Source: Myxococcales bacterium (GTDB lineage: Bacteria; Myxococcota_A; UBA9160; UBA4427). Taken from it: a DNA stretch of 48,034 bases. The stretch is taken from the NCBI GenBank assembly GCA_012960035.1, contig DUBZ01000010.1, positions 1 through 48,034 on the forward strand. The letters are read 5' to 3'. This document shows, in pieces, positions 31,210 to 39,675 of the stretch (the stretch's first letter is position 1; each line of letters opens with the position of its first letter). The notes below the pieces were generated by a model, which made no database searches, had not been told where the DNA came from, and worked only from the letters and a program-made list of their open reading frames with translations. A program made the translations under genes and the position numbers.

Positions 31210-32940
31210 GTGAGCAAACGAGATCCAATAGAGCAGGGTGCATCGAGTGACGGTGGGTCTGATCTCGACGCCAACTTCAAGCGTTGGGAAACCGAGACCC
31301 TCGCCCCCGCGTTAGAGAGCGCCCCCGAACGAAAAGAAAAGTTTCGCACGCAAGCGCTCAAGTGGGATGTGAATCGGCTCTACTCCCCGCGCGACCTCGA
31401 AGCGATCGACTTTGATTTCAATCGCGATGTCGGCTTTCCTGGCGAGTTTCCGTATACCCGCGGCACCGATCCAAATGGTTATCGGAGTCGCTTGTGGACC
31501 ATGGCGCAAGTCACCGGCTTTGGAACCGGCGAAGACTGGGCCACCCGCGCCGACTACATGCTCGAGCAGGGCCTCGACGGCCTGATCATCGAATACGATC
31601 TCCCCACGACCAACGGCCTCGACAGCGATCACCCACTCGCGGCGGGCGAAGTGGGGCGTGCGGGGGTCGCGATCGATTCCCTCGAAGACATGGAGCGCAC
31701 ACTCAGCTTCGATTTCAGCAAACTCAAACATCTCACTTCGGTCTGCAACGGGCCCCAGCCTGTGAACCTCGCGATGATTATCGCGGCGATCGAAAAGAAA
31801 GGCATCGATCCTGCTTCGTTCACCTTGCAGATGCCGAATGCGATCTTGATCGAGTACACGTGCGTGGGTCGCTACATCTATCCGCCCGAGCATGGGTTAC
31901 GAGTCGCGACCGATGTCATCGAGTACACGATTCGCAATCAACCGCACTGGGTGCCGATTGCCGTCGTGAGTGCTCAGCTCTACGCCGCCCGCGCGAATCC
32001 GGTGCAAGAACTCGCTTTCGGCTTTTCGATCGCCATGGAGTACTTGGACAGTGTGCTCAAGCGCGGACTCACGATCGACGAAGTGGCGCCGTACTTCAGC
32101 TTCATTACCGGCGTCGACATGGACTTTTTTGAAGCCATTGGGAAGCTCCGGGCGTATCGCAAAGTGTGGGCCCGTTTGCTGACTGAGCGCTACGGCGCCA
32201 AGGGCGAAGATTCACTGCGCCTGAAGCTCATGTCTTCACCTGGGACGATGTCGATGACGTTACAGCAGCCGCTTAACAACATTTCGCGGCTTTCAATGCA
32301 GATGCTCTCGTGCGTTCTTGGCGGCGGCGCACAGACGATGACGAGCCCATTGCACGACGAGGCACACGCCCTCCCGAGTGAAGAAGCTATCGCGGTGGGC
32401 GCGGCGATTCAAAATATTGTCGCTCACGAATCGGGTACCGCGGACACCATCGACCCACTGGCGGGTTCCTACTATGTCGAAAGCATGACCCGCAGGATCG
32501 AAGACGCCGTGATGGCCGAGATCGAAAAGATCGACGCGATGGGCGGTGCGCTCGAAGCGATCAAGACCGGCTACTTCCAGCGCGAACTCGCGCGGGAACA
32601 GTTCGACCGCAACAAAGAGATCGAAGACGGCAGCCGAAAACTCGTTGGCGTAAACCATTTGGCGAAGGACGACGAAGAACGACAGATCGAACTCTTCGCC
32701 CTCGACCCCGGCAGCGAACAGCGCCAAATTGAACGCCTAGAAGCGCTGCGTGAACGGCGCGACAACACGAAGGTCGACGCCGCTCTCGGGCGGGTTCGCG
32801 CCGCGGCGGAGACGGATGAGAATTTGATGCCGAGTATCTTGGAAGCGGTCAAGGTGCTCGCGACGCAGGGTGAGATCTGCGATGTGCTGCGAGAGGCATT
32901 TGGTGTCTACACCCCCGACTCGTTGACGTCCGGCGTATAG
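31210..32940 (+). CDS. divergent B12-dependent acyl-CoA mutase, large (catalytic) subunit
   Basis: A 576-residue homologue of the methylmalonyl-CoA mutase TIM-barrel subunit. Scaffold motifs are clear: FPYTRGTDPNGYRSRLWTM, FGTGEDW, DSDHPLAAGEVGRAGVAIDS, RYIYPPEHGLR, VQELAFGFSIAMEYL and LAGSYYVESMT. Compared from memory with the Propionibacterium enzyme, key positions differ: Tyr89 is Val (AQVTGF, about residue 101), Arg207 is Val (TCVGRYIYPP, about 219), His244 is Gln (VVSAQLYAAR, about 256), and the HTQSLHTN region reads GAQTMTSP. It probably acts on a different acyl-CoA or is not a classical mutase. The GTG at 31210 follows GGAG; earlier codons look non-coding. It is first in an operon with its B12 subunit and GTPase. 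Confidence 0.85.
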   Translation: MSKRDPIEQGASSDGGSDLDANFKRWETETLAPALESAPERKEKFRTQALKWDVNRLYSPRDLEAIDFDFNRDVGFPGEFPYTRGTDPNGYRSRLWTMAQVTGFGTGEDWATRADYMLEQGLDGLIIEYDLPTTNGLDSDHPLAAGEVGRAGVAIDSLEDMERTLSFDFSKLKHLTSVCNGPQPVNLAMIIAAIEKKGIDPASFTLQMPNAILIEYTCVGRYIYPPEHGLRVATDVIEYTIRNQPHWVPIAVVSAQLYAARANPVQELAFGFSIAMEYLDSVLKRGLTIDEVAPYFSFITGVDMDFFEAIGKLRAYRKVWARLLTERYGAKGEDSLRLKLMSSPGTMSMTLQQPLNNISRLSMQMLSCVLGGGAQTMTSPLHDEAHALPSEEAIAVGAAIQNIVAHESGTADTIDPLAGSYYVESMTRRIEDAVMAEIEKIDAMGGALEAIKTGYFQRELAREQFDRNKEIEDGSRKLVGVNHLAKDDEERQIELFALDPGSEQRQIERLEALRERRDNTKVDAALGRVRAAAETDENLMPSILEAVKVLATQGEICDVLREAFGVYTPDSLTSGV

Positions 32941-32950
32941 AGGACGGCTC

Positions 32951-33373
32951 ATGAGTTCATCTTCCCAATCAGATCGTCCCCGCACAATTCGCGTGCTCCT
33001 CGCAAAGCTAGGACTCGACGCGCACACGATCGGTGTGACCGTGATCGCCAAGTCGTTGCGTGATGCCGGCATGGAAGTGATCTACAGCGGTCTGAAGCAA
33101 ACTCCTGAAATGGTGGTCGCGACTGCGATTCAAGAAGACGTCGACGTCGTCGGTATTTCGAGTCTTTCGGCAGCGCATATGAATCACCTTCCGCGCGTGA
33201 TCGAATTGCTCAAAGCCGAAGGCGTGGGCGACAAGTTGATCATCGCGGGCGGCGTCATTCCGAAGGAAGACGGTGAAACCCTCAAAGCACAGGGAGTGGC
33301 TGAGGTGTTCACGATGGGAACCGAAACCGCCACAATCGTGCGCTACATCGAGGACTGGTGGGCAACGCGTTAG
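32951..33373 (+). CDS. cobalamin-binding small subunit of acyl-CoA mutase
   Basis: A 140-residue B12-binding domain, separate from the catalytic subunit as in isobutyryl- or hydroxyisobutyryl-CoA mutases. It carries the D-x-H-x-x-G base-off signature DAHTIG (Asp23, His25, Gly28), whose His is the lower cobalt ligand, then VVGISSLSAAHMNHLP and IIAGGVIPKED, which hold the nucleotide tail. It starts 10 bases after the large subunit and overlaps the GTPase gene by 16 bases. All cofactor residues are intact, which argues that the partner catalytic subunit is active despite its unusual site. Confidence 0.94.
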   Translation: MSSSSQSDRPRTIRVLLAKLGLDAHTIGVTVIAKSLRDAGMEVIYSGLKQTPEMVVATAIQEDVDVVGISSLSAAHMNHLPRVIELLKAEGVGDKLIIAGGVIPKEDGETLKAQGVAEVFTMGTETATIVRYIEDWWATR

Positions 33374-34302
33374 CGGACAAAGTGTTGGCCGGGCATGTCC
33401 CGTCTGCCGCACGCGTCATTCGCCGTCTTGAAGATGGCGATGCAGAAGGGCGCGACGCGCTCACCGCGTTGTATCCCCACAGCGGTAAAGCGCAGATCAT
33501 CGGTGTTACGGGTCCGCCGGGTGCCGGGAAGTCGACTTTGGTGGACCGTCTCATCTCGGCATTTCGCAAAAGAGACAAGCGTGTCGGCGTGATCGCGATC
33601 GACCCCACCAGCCCCTTTTCGGGCGGGGCCATTTTGGGCGATCGCATTCGGATGCAATCTCACGCCGCCGACTCCGGCGTGTTCATTCGTTCAATGGCCA
33701 CGCGTGGACAACTCGGTGGCCTCGCCCGCGCGACAGACGATGCGACGGTCGTGCTCGACGCGATGGGGTTCGACGTGATCGTGATCGAAACCGTGGGTGT
33801 GGGGCAAGACGAGGTTGACGTCATCAAACTTGTTCACTCAACAGCGGTCGTATGTCTGCCCGGTACGGGAGACGAAGTTCAGGCCATCAAAGCGGGGGTA
33901 ATGGAAGCTGCCGACGTATTCGTCCTGAACAAAGCAGACTTGCCAGGTGCAGACGAAGCCGAGTCACACTTGCAAACGCTATTGCACCTTGAGATGAATG
34001 ACCGCGAATGGCAGCGTCGGCTTGTCCGAACGGTGGCAGAAAAGGGCGAAGGGATCGCGGAACTTTGCGATGCACTCGTCGCCCACGACACCTACCTGCG
34101 TCGGAGCGACGAGTTCGCGTTGCGCAGTGCTGCTCGAGGGCGTCACAGCCTGTTTGAACGCCTTCGTGATCTTGCCCTTGAACAGGCCGTTGATGTGATC
34201 ACCCAGAGCGAAGACTTAAAGCAAGTACTTGACGCCGTGACGCGCCGCGAAATCGACCCGTATCTCGGCGCTGCTCAACTTTGGCACGCGCTTAAGAAAT
34301 AG
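33358..34302 (+). CDS. meaB: MeaB/ArgK-type GTPase, mutase chaperone
   Basis: A 314-residue G3E-class GTPase. The P-loop is GVTGPPGAGKST (about 49-60); switch-region elements include DPTSPFSGGAILGDRIRMQ and IETVGVGQDEVDV; the base-specificity motif is VLNKADLPG. C-terminal helices form the dimer arm (FERLRDLALEQAVDVI). MeaB proteins load adenosylcobalamin into mutases and protect against inactivation. It starts with GTG inside the end of the B12-subunit gene, so the three genes are one translational unit; the B12 enzyme encoded upstream is the obvious client. Confidence 0.93.
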   Translation: MGNALADKVLAGHVPSAARVIRRLEDGDAEGRDALTALYPHSGKAQIIGVTGPPGAGKSTLVDRLISAFRKRDKRVGVIAIDPTSPFSGGAILGDRIRMQSHAADSGVFIRSMATRGQLGGLARATDDATVVLDAMGFDVIVIETVGVGQDEVDVIKLVHSTAVVCLPGTGDEVQAIKAGVMEAADVFVLNKADLPGADEAESHLQTLLHLEMNDREWQRRLVRTVAEKGEGIAELCDALVAHDTYLRRSDEFALRSAARGRHSLFERLRDLALEQAVDVITQSEDLKQVLDAVTRREIDPYLGAAQLWHALKK

Positions 34303-34346
34303 GTCTGGCTCCACCCCGTGCGCAATCGCCGAAGCATCATCGTCGA

Positions 34347-34660
34347 ATGCGCGAAGAATTCGACCTCTCGGTGCGCATTACGCGACCCCGTAAACAGAGC
34401 TCGGTGACGCGTTGCGTTGCGCCGCACTCGCCGGCTTGGGCATCGTCTTCCTGCCAACTTATTTCGTGGGTGACGACCTTAGAGACGGCGCGCTCGTCCC
34501 GCTCTTAACAGGTGTATCGCGAGATTCAACGAAACTCTACGCCGCATACCCGGAGAGTTGGCATTTGTCACCCAAAGTTCGGGCGATGATCGATGGGTTG
34601 CTCGACGAATTCTCTCCCGAGCCCGATCGGGGTCGCGACTTGCCACTTTCTTTCGAGTGA
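34347..34660 (+). pseudogene. decayed LysR-type regulator
   Basis: Two pieces of a LysR effector domain lie in different frames. MREEFDLSVRIT at 34347-34382 matches the family's E-x-F-D-[LV]-[AS]-[IV]-R-I strand. From about 34403 the frame CAALAGLGIVFLPTYFVGDD, LRDGALVPLL, LYAAYPESWHLSPKVRAMID is the C-terminal third. The DNA-binding domain and about 100 intervening residues are lost, and a TAA precedes the second piece. It follows the mutase operon by 44 bases. Confidence 0.72.
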
Positions 34661-34845
34661 AACCGCCGTTTCATTATCGCTCCCGCATTCAAAAACTGAA
34701 AGTTTCGCAGCAGCTCTAGGGTTGGAGTCGGGCTTGATCTACAGTCGCCGGCCGTTTCGACCTCGTCGTCTTCCCCCCAAGCGATGACTCTGATCGAAAT
34801 TGACGACTGCACAATGTCGTCTAGCGATGGTGAAGGATTTCTGGC

Positions 34846-36531
34846 TTGGCGGCGCCGATCAGGTTCCGAGCGTGGCAAGTTGAAGCGCTTGGGAAATTGG
34901 AAGCTCGTGTTCATTCGAGTTTTCTCGCAGTGGCAACGCCCGGAGCCGGGAAGACCACGTTTGCACTTGCCGCCATTCGCCGGGCGCTGGTCGCACGTGA
35001 AATGCGCCGCTGCGTGGTCGTGGTTCCGACCCAGCACCTGAAGCTTCAATGGGCGCTCGCCGCAGAGCAGTTCGACATTCATCTCGATCCCGAGTGGACC
35101 GCCGCGGATGGCGCGCTTCCCTCAGATGTCCATGGCGTCGCGGTGACTTATCAGCAGGTCGCCTCGAACCCCGAGGCTATTCGTCGCTTTGTCTCTCAGA
35201 CCTTCGTGGTGCTCGACGAAATTCATCACGCCGCGGACGCGCGGAGCTGGGGAGATGGGATTCGCATTGCTTTCGACCAAGCGCCGCTGCGGTTGTGTCT
35301 TTCGGGCACTCCGTTTCGCTCCGACCAGAGTGCAATTCCGTTCGTGCGCTACGTCGGCGAAGAAGCCCAGGCCGACTATGAATATGGCTATGGCGAGGCG
35401 TTAATCGATCGCAAAGTTGTGCGCCCGGTATTCTTCCCCCGCATCAACGGCCGCATGGAATGGAATGCGCCCGACGGTTCGAGCTACAGCGCAAGTTTCG
35501 ACGACCAGCTGGGTCGGGGGCTCAGCGGCCAACGTTTGCGCACCGCACTCGATCTCGAAGGCGAATGGCTTCCCGCCGTTCTTTCGAAGGCACACCACCA
35601 GGTGATGCACCTGCGAAAGGCCGACCCGACCTCGGCCGCAATGGTGATCGCGATGGATCAGGACCATGCGCGCGGGATTGCGAAGATCCTGCATGAGCGC
35701 CTCGGCGTGCGTGCCACCGTGGCGACTTCGGACGACCCCGACGCCTCGAAGAAGATCGCTGAATTTCGAGAAGACAGTTCTCCGTGGATCGTCGCAGTTC
35801 GGATGGTCTCCGAGGGCGTCGACATCCCGAGACTGCGCGTCGGTGTCTACGCCACGAACACCATCACCGATCTTTTTTTTCGCCAAGCCGTGGGACGACT
35901 CGTTCGCGTAAGCGGAAACGCGCGCGCGCAGCGCGCATACATGTTCATTCCCGACGATCCCCGTCTGCGAAACTTCGCATTCGGAATCGCGGAGCAACGC
36001 CGCCACAGCCTTCGGAAACCTGACGCAAAGGAAGACGACGGAGAGTTTCGAAACGAAGAAGAGGAAGACGAGCGCGAGTCCGAAGGCGAGGACCAGCTTT
36101 CGCTCTTCTCCGCGATTGCCGCTGTCCCCCTCGACGAAAAGGGGCAACCCCTCGCACTCCGTGACGTGTACGAGGAACCCACGCCCGCGGCAGACGACGA
36201 GATACCAGGTCTGGTCGGAGACGAACCGCCGCCCCCCGACCCGGCATCGGCTTTTGAACTCACGTCTCCGGAACTCGGAGGGGATCTTCCGACACCCGAG
36301 CCTATGCCAGATGCGACGGCCGAGATGTCCCCACGCTCGCGCAAACGAAAGCTCCGCGAACTCAACAGTGCCCGTGTGCGTTCACTCGTGCATCGCACAC
36401 GCCTCACCCACGCCAAGGTCAACGCAGAGCTCAACGGTGCTGTGAAGATTCGGCGGGTAACCGAAGCCACAGCGAACCAGCTGGAGAAGCGTCTCGAAGC
36501 TGCAGACCGTTGGTTGAAGCGGATCCGCTAG
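34846..36531 (+). CDS. SF2 DEAD/DEAH-box helicase
   Basis: A 561-residue superfamily 2 helicase of the ResIII/XPB-like type. A Q-motif-like FRAWQVEAL precedes Walker A AVATPGAGKTTFAL (about 29-41). Walker B is VVLDEIHH (DEIH, 124-127), motif III is CLSGTPFRSD, and the second RecA domain has MVSEGVDIPRL and QAVGRLVRVSG (motif VI with the Arg finger). Residues about 385-480 are acidic and low-complexity; the last 80 form a basic helical tail (SPRSRKRKLRELNSARVRSLV). No nuclease or methylase lies next to it. The start is TTG at 34846 with AAGGA upstream and an in-frame TGA just before. A DNA repair or defence role is possible but unproven. Confidence 0.88.
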   Translation: MAAPIRFRAWQVEALGKLEARVHSSFLAVATPGAGKTTFALAAIRRALVAREMRRCVVVVPTQHLKLQWALAAEQFDIHLDPEWTAADGALPSDVHGVAVTYQQVASNPEAIRRFVSQTFVVLDEIHHAADARSWGDGIRIAFDQAPLRLCLSGTPFRSDQSAIPFVRYVGEEAQADYEYGYGEALIDRKVVRPVFFPRINGRMEWNAPDGSSYSASFDDQLGRGLSGQRLRTALDLEGEWLPAVLSKAHHQVMHLRKADPTSAAMVIAMDQDHARGIAKILHERLGVRATVATSDDPDASKKIAEFREDSSPWIVAVRMVSEGVDIPRLRVGVYATNTITDLFFRQAVGRLVRVSGNARAQRAYMFIPDDPRLRNFAFGIAEQRRHSLRKPDAKEDDGEFRNEEEEDERESEGEDQLSLFSAIAAVPLDEKGQPLALRDVYEEPTPAADDEIPGLVGDEPPPPDPASAFELTSPELGGDLPTPEPMPDATAEMSPRSRKRKLRELNSARVRSLVHRTRLTHAKVNAELNGAVKIRRVTEATANQLEKRLEAADRWLKRIR

Positions 36532-36608
36532 CCAAACAGCACCGAACGGTACATCGGGTTCGTTGGATGAAGACGTCATGATTCGGACGTACTACATTCG
36601 CGCCGCAC

Positions 36609-36644
36609 AAGCCTGACGGGTCGTTTGACGGCGTAGGCTTTTTT
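36609..36644 (+). terminator. U-tailed hairpin ahead of the second metallo-beta-lactamase gene
   Basis: AAGCCT pairs with AGGCTT across a 20-base loop and is followed by four more T. It lies about 78 bases after the helicase stop and 15 before the next ATG, so it may end the helicase transcript or act as a leader attenuator. The long loop makes it weak. Confidence 0.35.
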
Positions 36645-36658
36645 ACGCGAGGAAACGT

Positions 36659-38164
36659 ATGGCGAGTTCAGGTGGTTCACGTTTTGGCCGCGACCTCATT
36701 GTCGCGATTGTATTCTTGGTTGTCGGCACAGGTCTCGGCCTCTTGTTTGGTCAAACTGAAGTCGGTGAACAAGCGCGCCAGAGTGCCACGCGCTCTGTCG
36801 GCGGAGCCATTGCGCGCGGGACCAACATGGATTTGCGCACCCAAGTGATCGCCGAGAATCCTCAGATCATTCGCTCGCTACAACGTGGGGGTGGCTTCGG
36901 CGGTGAGATGTCTCAGCAGATCGCTCAGAACATGTTTTCGCATGACGACATTTCCGTAGCGGAAGCCCGCGAACGGGTTCGCATCGAAGAGCTTGCGCCA
37001 CGAAGTTGGCTGATCGTCTTGCCGATCGTAAATGCCGTGATGTTCGAAACGGACGAAGGACTCGTCCTTGTTGACACAGGCATGGGGCCCGCAGGTCCGG
37101 CGATCCTCGATGTGATTCGGACCGTTAGTGACAAACCGATTCATACGATCATCTATACCCACGGCCACGTCGATCATGCCTACGGAGCGTGGGCGCTGAC
37201 CGAAGCCGGGCCGGACGGGGGACTCCCGGAAATCGTTGCGCACGAGGCATTGCCCGAACGCTTCGACCGGTATATCCGCTTGAAGGGTTCGATCTCGCGA
37301 TACATGAGCCAACCCGAGCATCAAATGCCGGCGAAGCCTGAAGATCTCGTTTACCCGACGCGCACGTTTGCGGATCGACTCGAACTCGAAATTGGCGGCG
37401 AAACGTTTGTGCTGCAGCATCGCGAAGGCGAAACCGACGATCAGTTGTACGTCTGGGTGCCAGGGCGACGGGCGCTTGCGAGCGCGGACTACTACCAGGG
37501 CTTTTTGCCGAACGCGGGCAATGGCAAGCGATACCAGCGCAACGTGGAAGAGTGGGCGTTCGCATTGCGAGAAATGGCGGCGCTTGAACCCGCAGTTTTG
37601 TTGCCCGCGCACGGCGCGGGGATGACGAACGCGAACGAAATTACGGCCGCGCTTTCGATTCACGCGGAAGCGTTGCAGTACATCGTCGATCAAACCATCG
37701 AGGGTTTGAACAAGGGGCTGCGGAAAGATCAGATCGCCGCGCAACTTGAATGGCCGGATCGTTATAAGAACCATCCTCTGCTCAACATTCAGTACGTGAC
37801 GCCTCAAGATATTTCTAAGATGGTGATGAAACGACACACCGGCTGGTGGGACGATATTCCGTCGCATTGGAGCCCGGTTCCGCGCGAGCACGAAGCCGCA
37901 GCCATTGTCGAGCTTGCCGGCGGTATCGACGCCATCGTGAACAAGGCCCTCGACCTCAGAAGCTCGGACGTCAAGTTGGCGAGTCATCTCGTTGACTGGG
38001 CGTGGGATGCGGGGCGCGATGATCCGTTGGTTCAGCAAGCCGTGATCGATGTCTACCTCGCGCGGATCCAACACGAGGACAGCAACGTGCAAGAGATCCT
38101 CGCGTACCTCGACATCATGACCGAAGCGCGACAGGCTCAGCTTGATCGAACGGGACGCGATTAG
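36659..38164 (+). CDS. membrane-anchored metallo-beta-lactamase-fold hydrolase, alkylsulfatase-like
   Basis: A 501-residue protein. An N-terminal hydrophobic segment (LIVAIVFLVVGTGLGLLFG, about 13-31) could be an anchor or uncleaved leader. The metallo-beta-lactamase core has VLVDTGMGPAG and the ligand set IIYTHGHVDHAYG (His168, His170, Asp172, His173), then LASADYYQGFLPN and LLPAHGAGMTNANE. The C-terminal part carries the alkyl-sulfatase dimerisation pattern (HTGWWDDIPSHWSPVPREHEAAAIVELAGG and LASHLVDWAWDAGRDD). It is longer and closer to alkylsulfatases than the gene at 22294-23676. GAGGAAA precedes the ATG. It converges on the BCCT transporter gene. Confidence 0.87.
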   Translation: MASSGGSRFGRDLIVAIVFLVVGTGLGLLFGQTEVGEQARQSATRSVGGAIARGTNMDLRTQVIAENPQIIRSLQRGGGFGGEMSQQIAQNMFSHDDISVAEARERVRIEELAPRSWLIVLPIVNAVMFETDEGLVLVDTGMGPAGPAILDVIRTVSDKPIHTIIYTHGHVDHAYGAWALTEAGPDGGLPEIVAHEALPERFDRYIRLKGSISRYMSQPEHQMPAKPEDLVYPTRTFADRLELEIGGETFVLQHREGETDDQLYVWVPGRRALASADYYQGFLPNAGNGKRYQRNVEEWAFALREMAALEPAVLLPAHGAGMTNANEITAALSIHAEALQYIVDQTIEGLNKGLRKDQIAAQLEWPDRYKNHPLLNIQYVTPQDISKMVMKRHTGWWDDIPSHWSPVPREHEAAAIVELAGGIDAIVNKALDLRSSDVKLASHLVDWAWDAGRDDPLVQQAVIDVYLARIQHEDSNVQEILAYLDIMTEARQAQLDRTGRD

Positions 38165-38196
38165 CGCGAGTTTGGAAGTGCGACCGGTCGCGCGGT

Positions 38197-39675
38197 CTAC
38201 AACTCGCCCTTGAACAAGTCCTTGAGTAGGCCCGCGCCGATGAGAACCATTACGCCCGCAAGCGGCAGGCCGATGATGATCGAGGCGGCTTGGAGCGCGC
38301 TGACGCCGCCCATCCAAATCAAGCTCGCAGTCACCGCGGCGAGGATGCTGCCCCAAAGGACTTGCTGCGTCTTGGCATCCGGTCGTTCGATGAGATGACA
38401 GATGACGAGCGTGGCGGAGTCGAGCGACGTCACGAGCCATGTGAAGAGCAAGAACAATGCGATTGCGGTGAGGGCGAGCGACACGCCGGGTGCCGCGAGC
38501 TGATCGAGGATCGCGACGATGCCCAGGCTGTAGTCCTGATTCACCGGGCCGGTCACCGACCCCGGGTTTGCAAGTTCTTGGTGGATGGCCGTGCCTCCAA
38601 AGACCGACATCCAAATGATGATCACCGCGGTCGGCACACCCATTACGGCGAGCACGAACTCGCGAATCGTTCTTCCCTTTGAGATCCGCGCGATGAAGAG
38701 GCTGACAAAGGGCATCCAGGCGAGCCACCAACCCCAGTAGAAGATGGTCCACGACGATTGCCAGCGGATCTCTTCTTCGGTTTCGCCCAACCACAGGCCC
38801 AGGGGAAGGAACGTCCAGAGGTAATCCAGGGTCGATGTGACGATGCCCATGAGTAGCTCGGTGAAGGGGCCGAGCACCAAGACGGAGGTGAAGAGCACAG
38901 CGCTTATCCAAACGTTGAGTTCACTGAGGCGACGGATGCCACGACCCACGCCCGACACCGCGGACGCAATCCCCAAAGCGCAGACGAAGGCCACGATCAG
39001 CATCTGGTTTTTGAGTGCGACATCCACACCGAAGAGCGAAGACATGGTTGCGTTCAGTGCGGTGGCAGCGAGCCCGATGGATGTCGCGACGCCGAACACG
39101 GTGCCAAGTAGGCCGATGAGGTCGATGGTGTGCCCGGGCCAACGATCGATCCAGCGATCGCCAAGAATGGGGTAGAGCGCAGTACGAATTGTGAGCGGGC
39201 GATCGTGTCGGTAGGCGTACACGCTGATCGCGAGGCCGCCGAGCACGTACATCCCCCAACCGTGGAAGCCCCAATGAAAGATCGTGATGCGGATCGCCGT
39301 CTGCGCCGCGGCTTCGGTGCTGGGTGTGATGCCGGCTTGTGCGAGCAGTGGGTTGCCTTGAAAGTGCAAGATCGGTTCGGCGGCGGCCCAATACAAAAGT
39401 CCGGAAGCGAGGCCGGCAGAAAATAACATTGAGAACCATGAGAAGCGGCTGAACTCGGGCTCGCTGTCTTCGGCGCCGAGTCTGACGTTGGCGCGGGGAT
39501 GAACAGCGAGGAGAGCAACAAGAGCGAGCGCGGCAGTTGCAACGCCTACGAACGCCCAGTCGAAGTTTCGAACCACGAGGTCTTTCGTGTGGGTCAGGAT
39601 TTCGTTGGCTGTTTCGATCGAGATCGCAGCGAGTGCGAGCAGAGAACCCAGCAGTGCGAGCGCGACCCAACTCAC
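38197..39675 (-). CDS. BCCT-family transporter (choline/betaine type)
   Basis: A 492-residue carrier with about twelve membrane helices. The family signature is SWTIFYWGWWLAWMPFVSLFIARISKGRTIREF; FSWFSMLFSAGLASGLLYWAAAEP opens the conserved core. BCCT carriers take up choline, carnitine or betaine. The C-terminus is short, lacking the long osmosensing tail of BetP or BetT. The start is GTG at 39675, forming a GTGA overlap with the choline-dehydrogenase stop, so uptake and oxidation are coupled in translation. Choline is therefore the likely substrate. A TTG start nine bases earlier is also possible. Confidence 0.9.
   Translation of the reverse strand: MSWVALALLGSLLALAAISIETANEILTHTKDLVVRNFDWAFVGVATAALALVALLAVHPRANVRLGAEDSEPEFSRFSWFSMLFSAGLASGLLYWAAAEPILHFQGNPLLAQAGITPSTEAAAQTAIRITIFHWGFHGWGMYVLGGLAISVYAYRHDRPLTIRTALYPILGDRWIDRWPGHTIDLIGLLGTVFGVATSIGLAATALNATMSSLFGVDVALKNQMLIVAFVCALGIASAVSGVGRGIRRLSELNVWISAVLFTSVLVLGPFTELLMGIVTSTLDYLWTFLPLGLWLGETEEEIRWQSSWTIFYWGWWLAWMPFVSLFIARISKGRTIREFVLAVMGVPTAVIIIWMSVFGGTAIHQELANPGSVTGPVNQDYSLGIVAILDQLAAPGVSLALTAIALFLLFTWLVTSLDSATLVICHLIERPDAKTQQVLWGSILAAVTASLIWMGGVSALQAASIIIGLPLAGVMVLIGAGLLKDLFKGEL

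Noticed and set aside
38180..38191. 12-base perfect palindrome GCGACCGGTCGC between convergent genes
   Set aside because: Too short and without a spacer or U-tract to call a terminator or operator; could be chance in GC-rich DNA.
36878..38911. 677-codon open frame on the minus strand spanning parts of two genes
   Set aside because: It is antisense to the second metallo-beta-lactamase gene and out of frame with the BCCT carrier; its Arg/His/Pro-rich composition is typical of a shadow frame.
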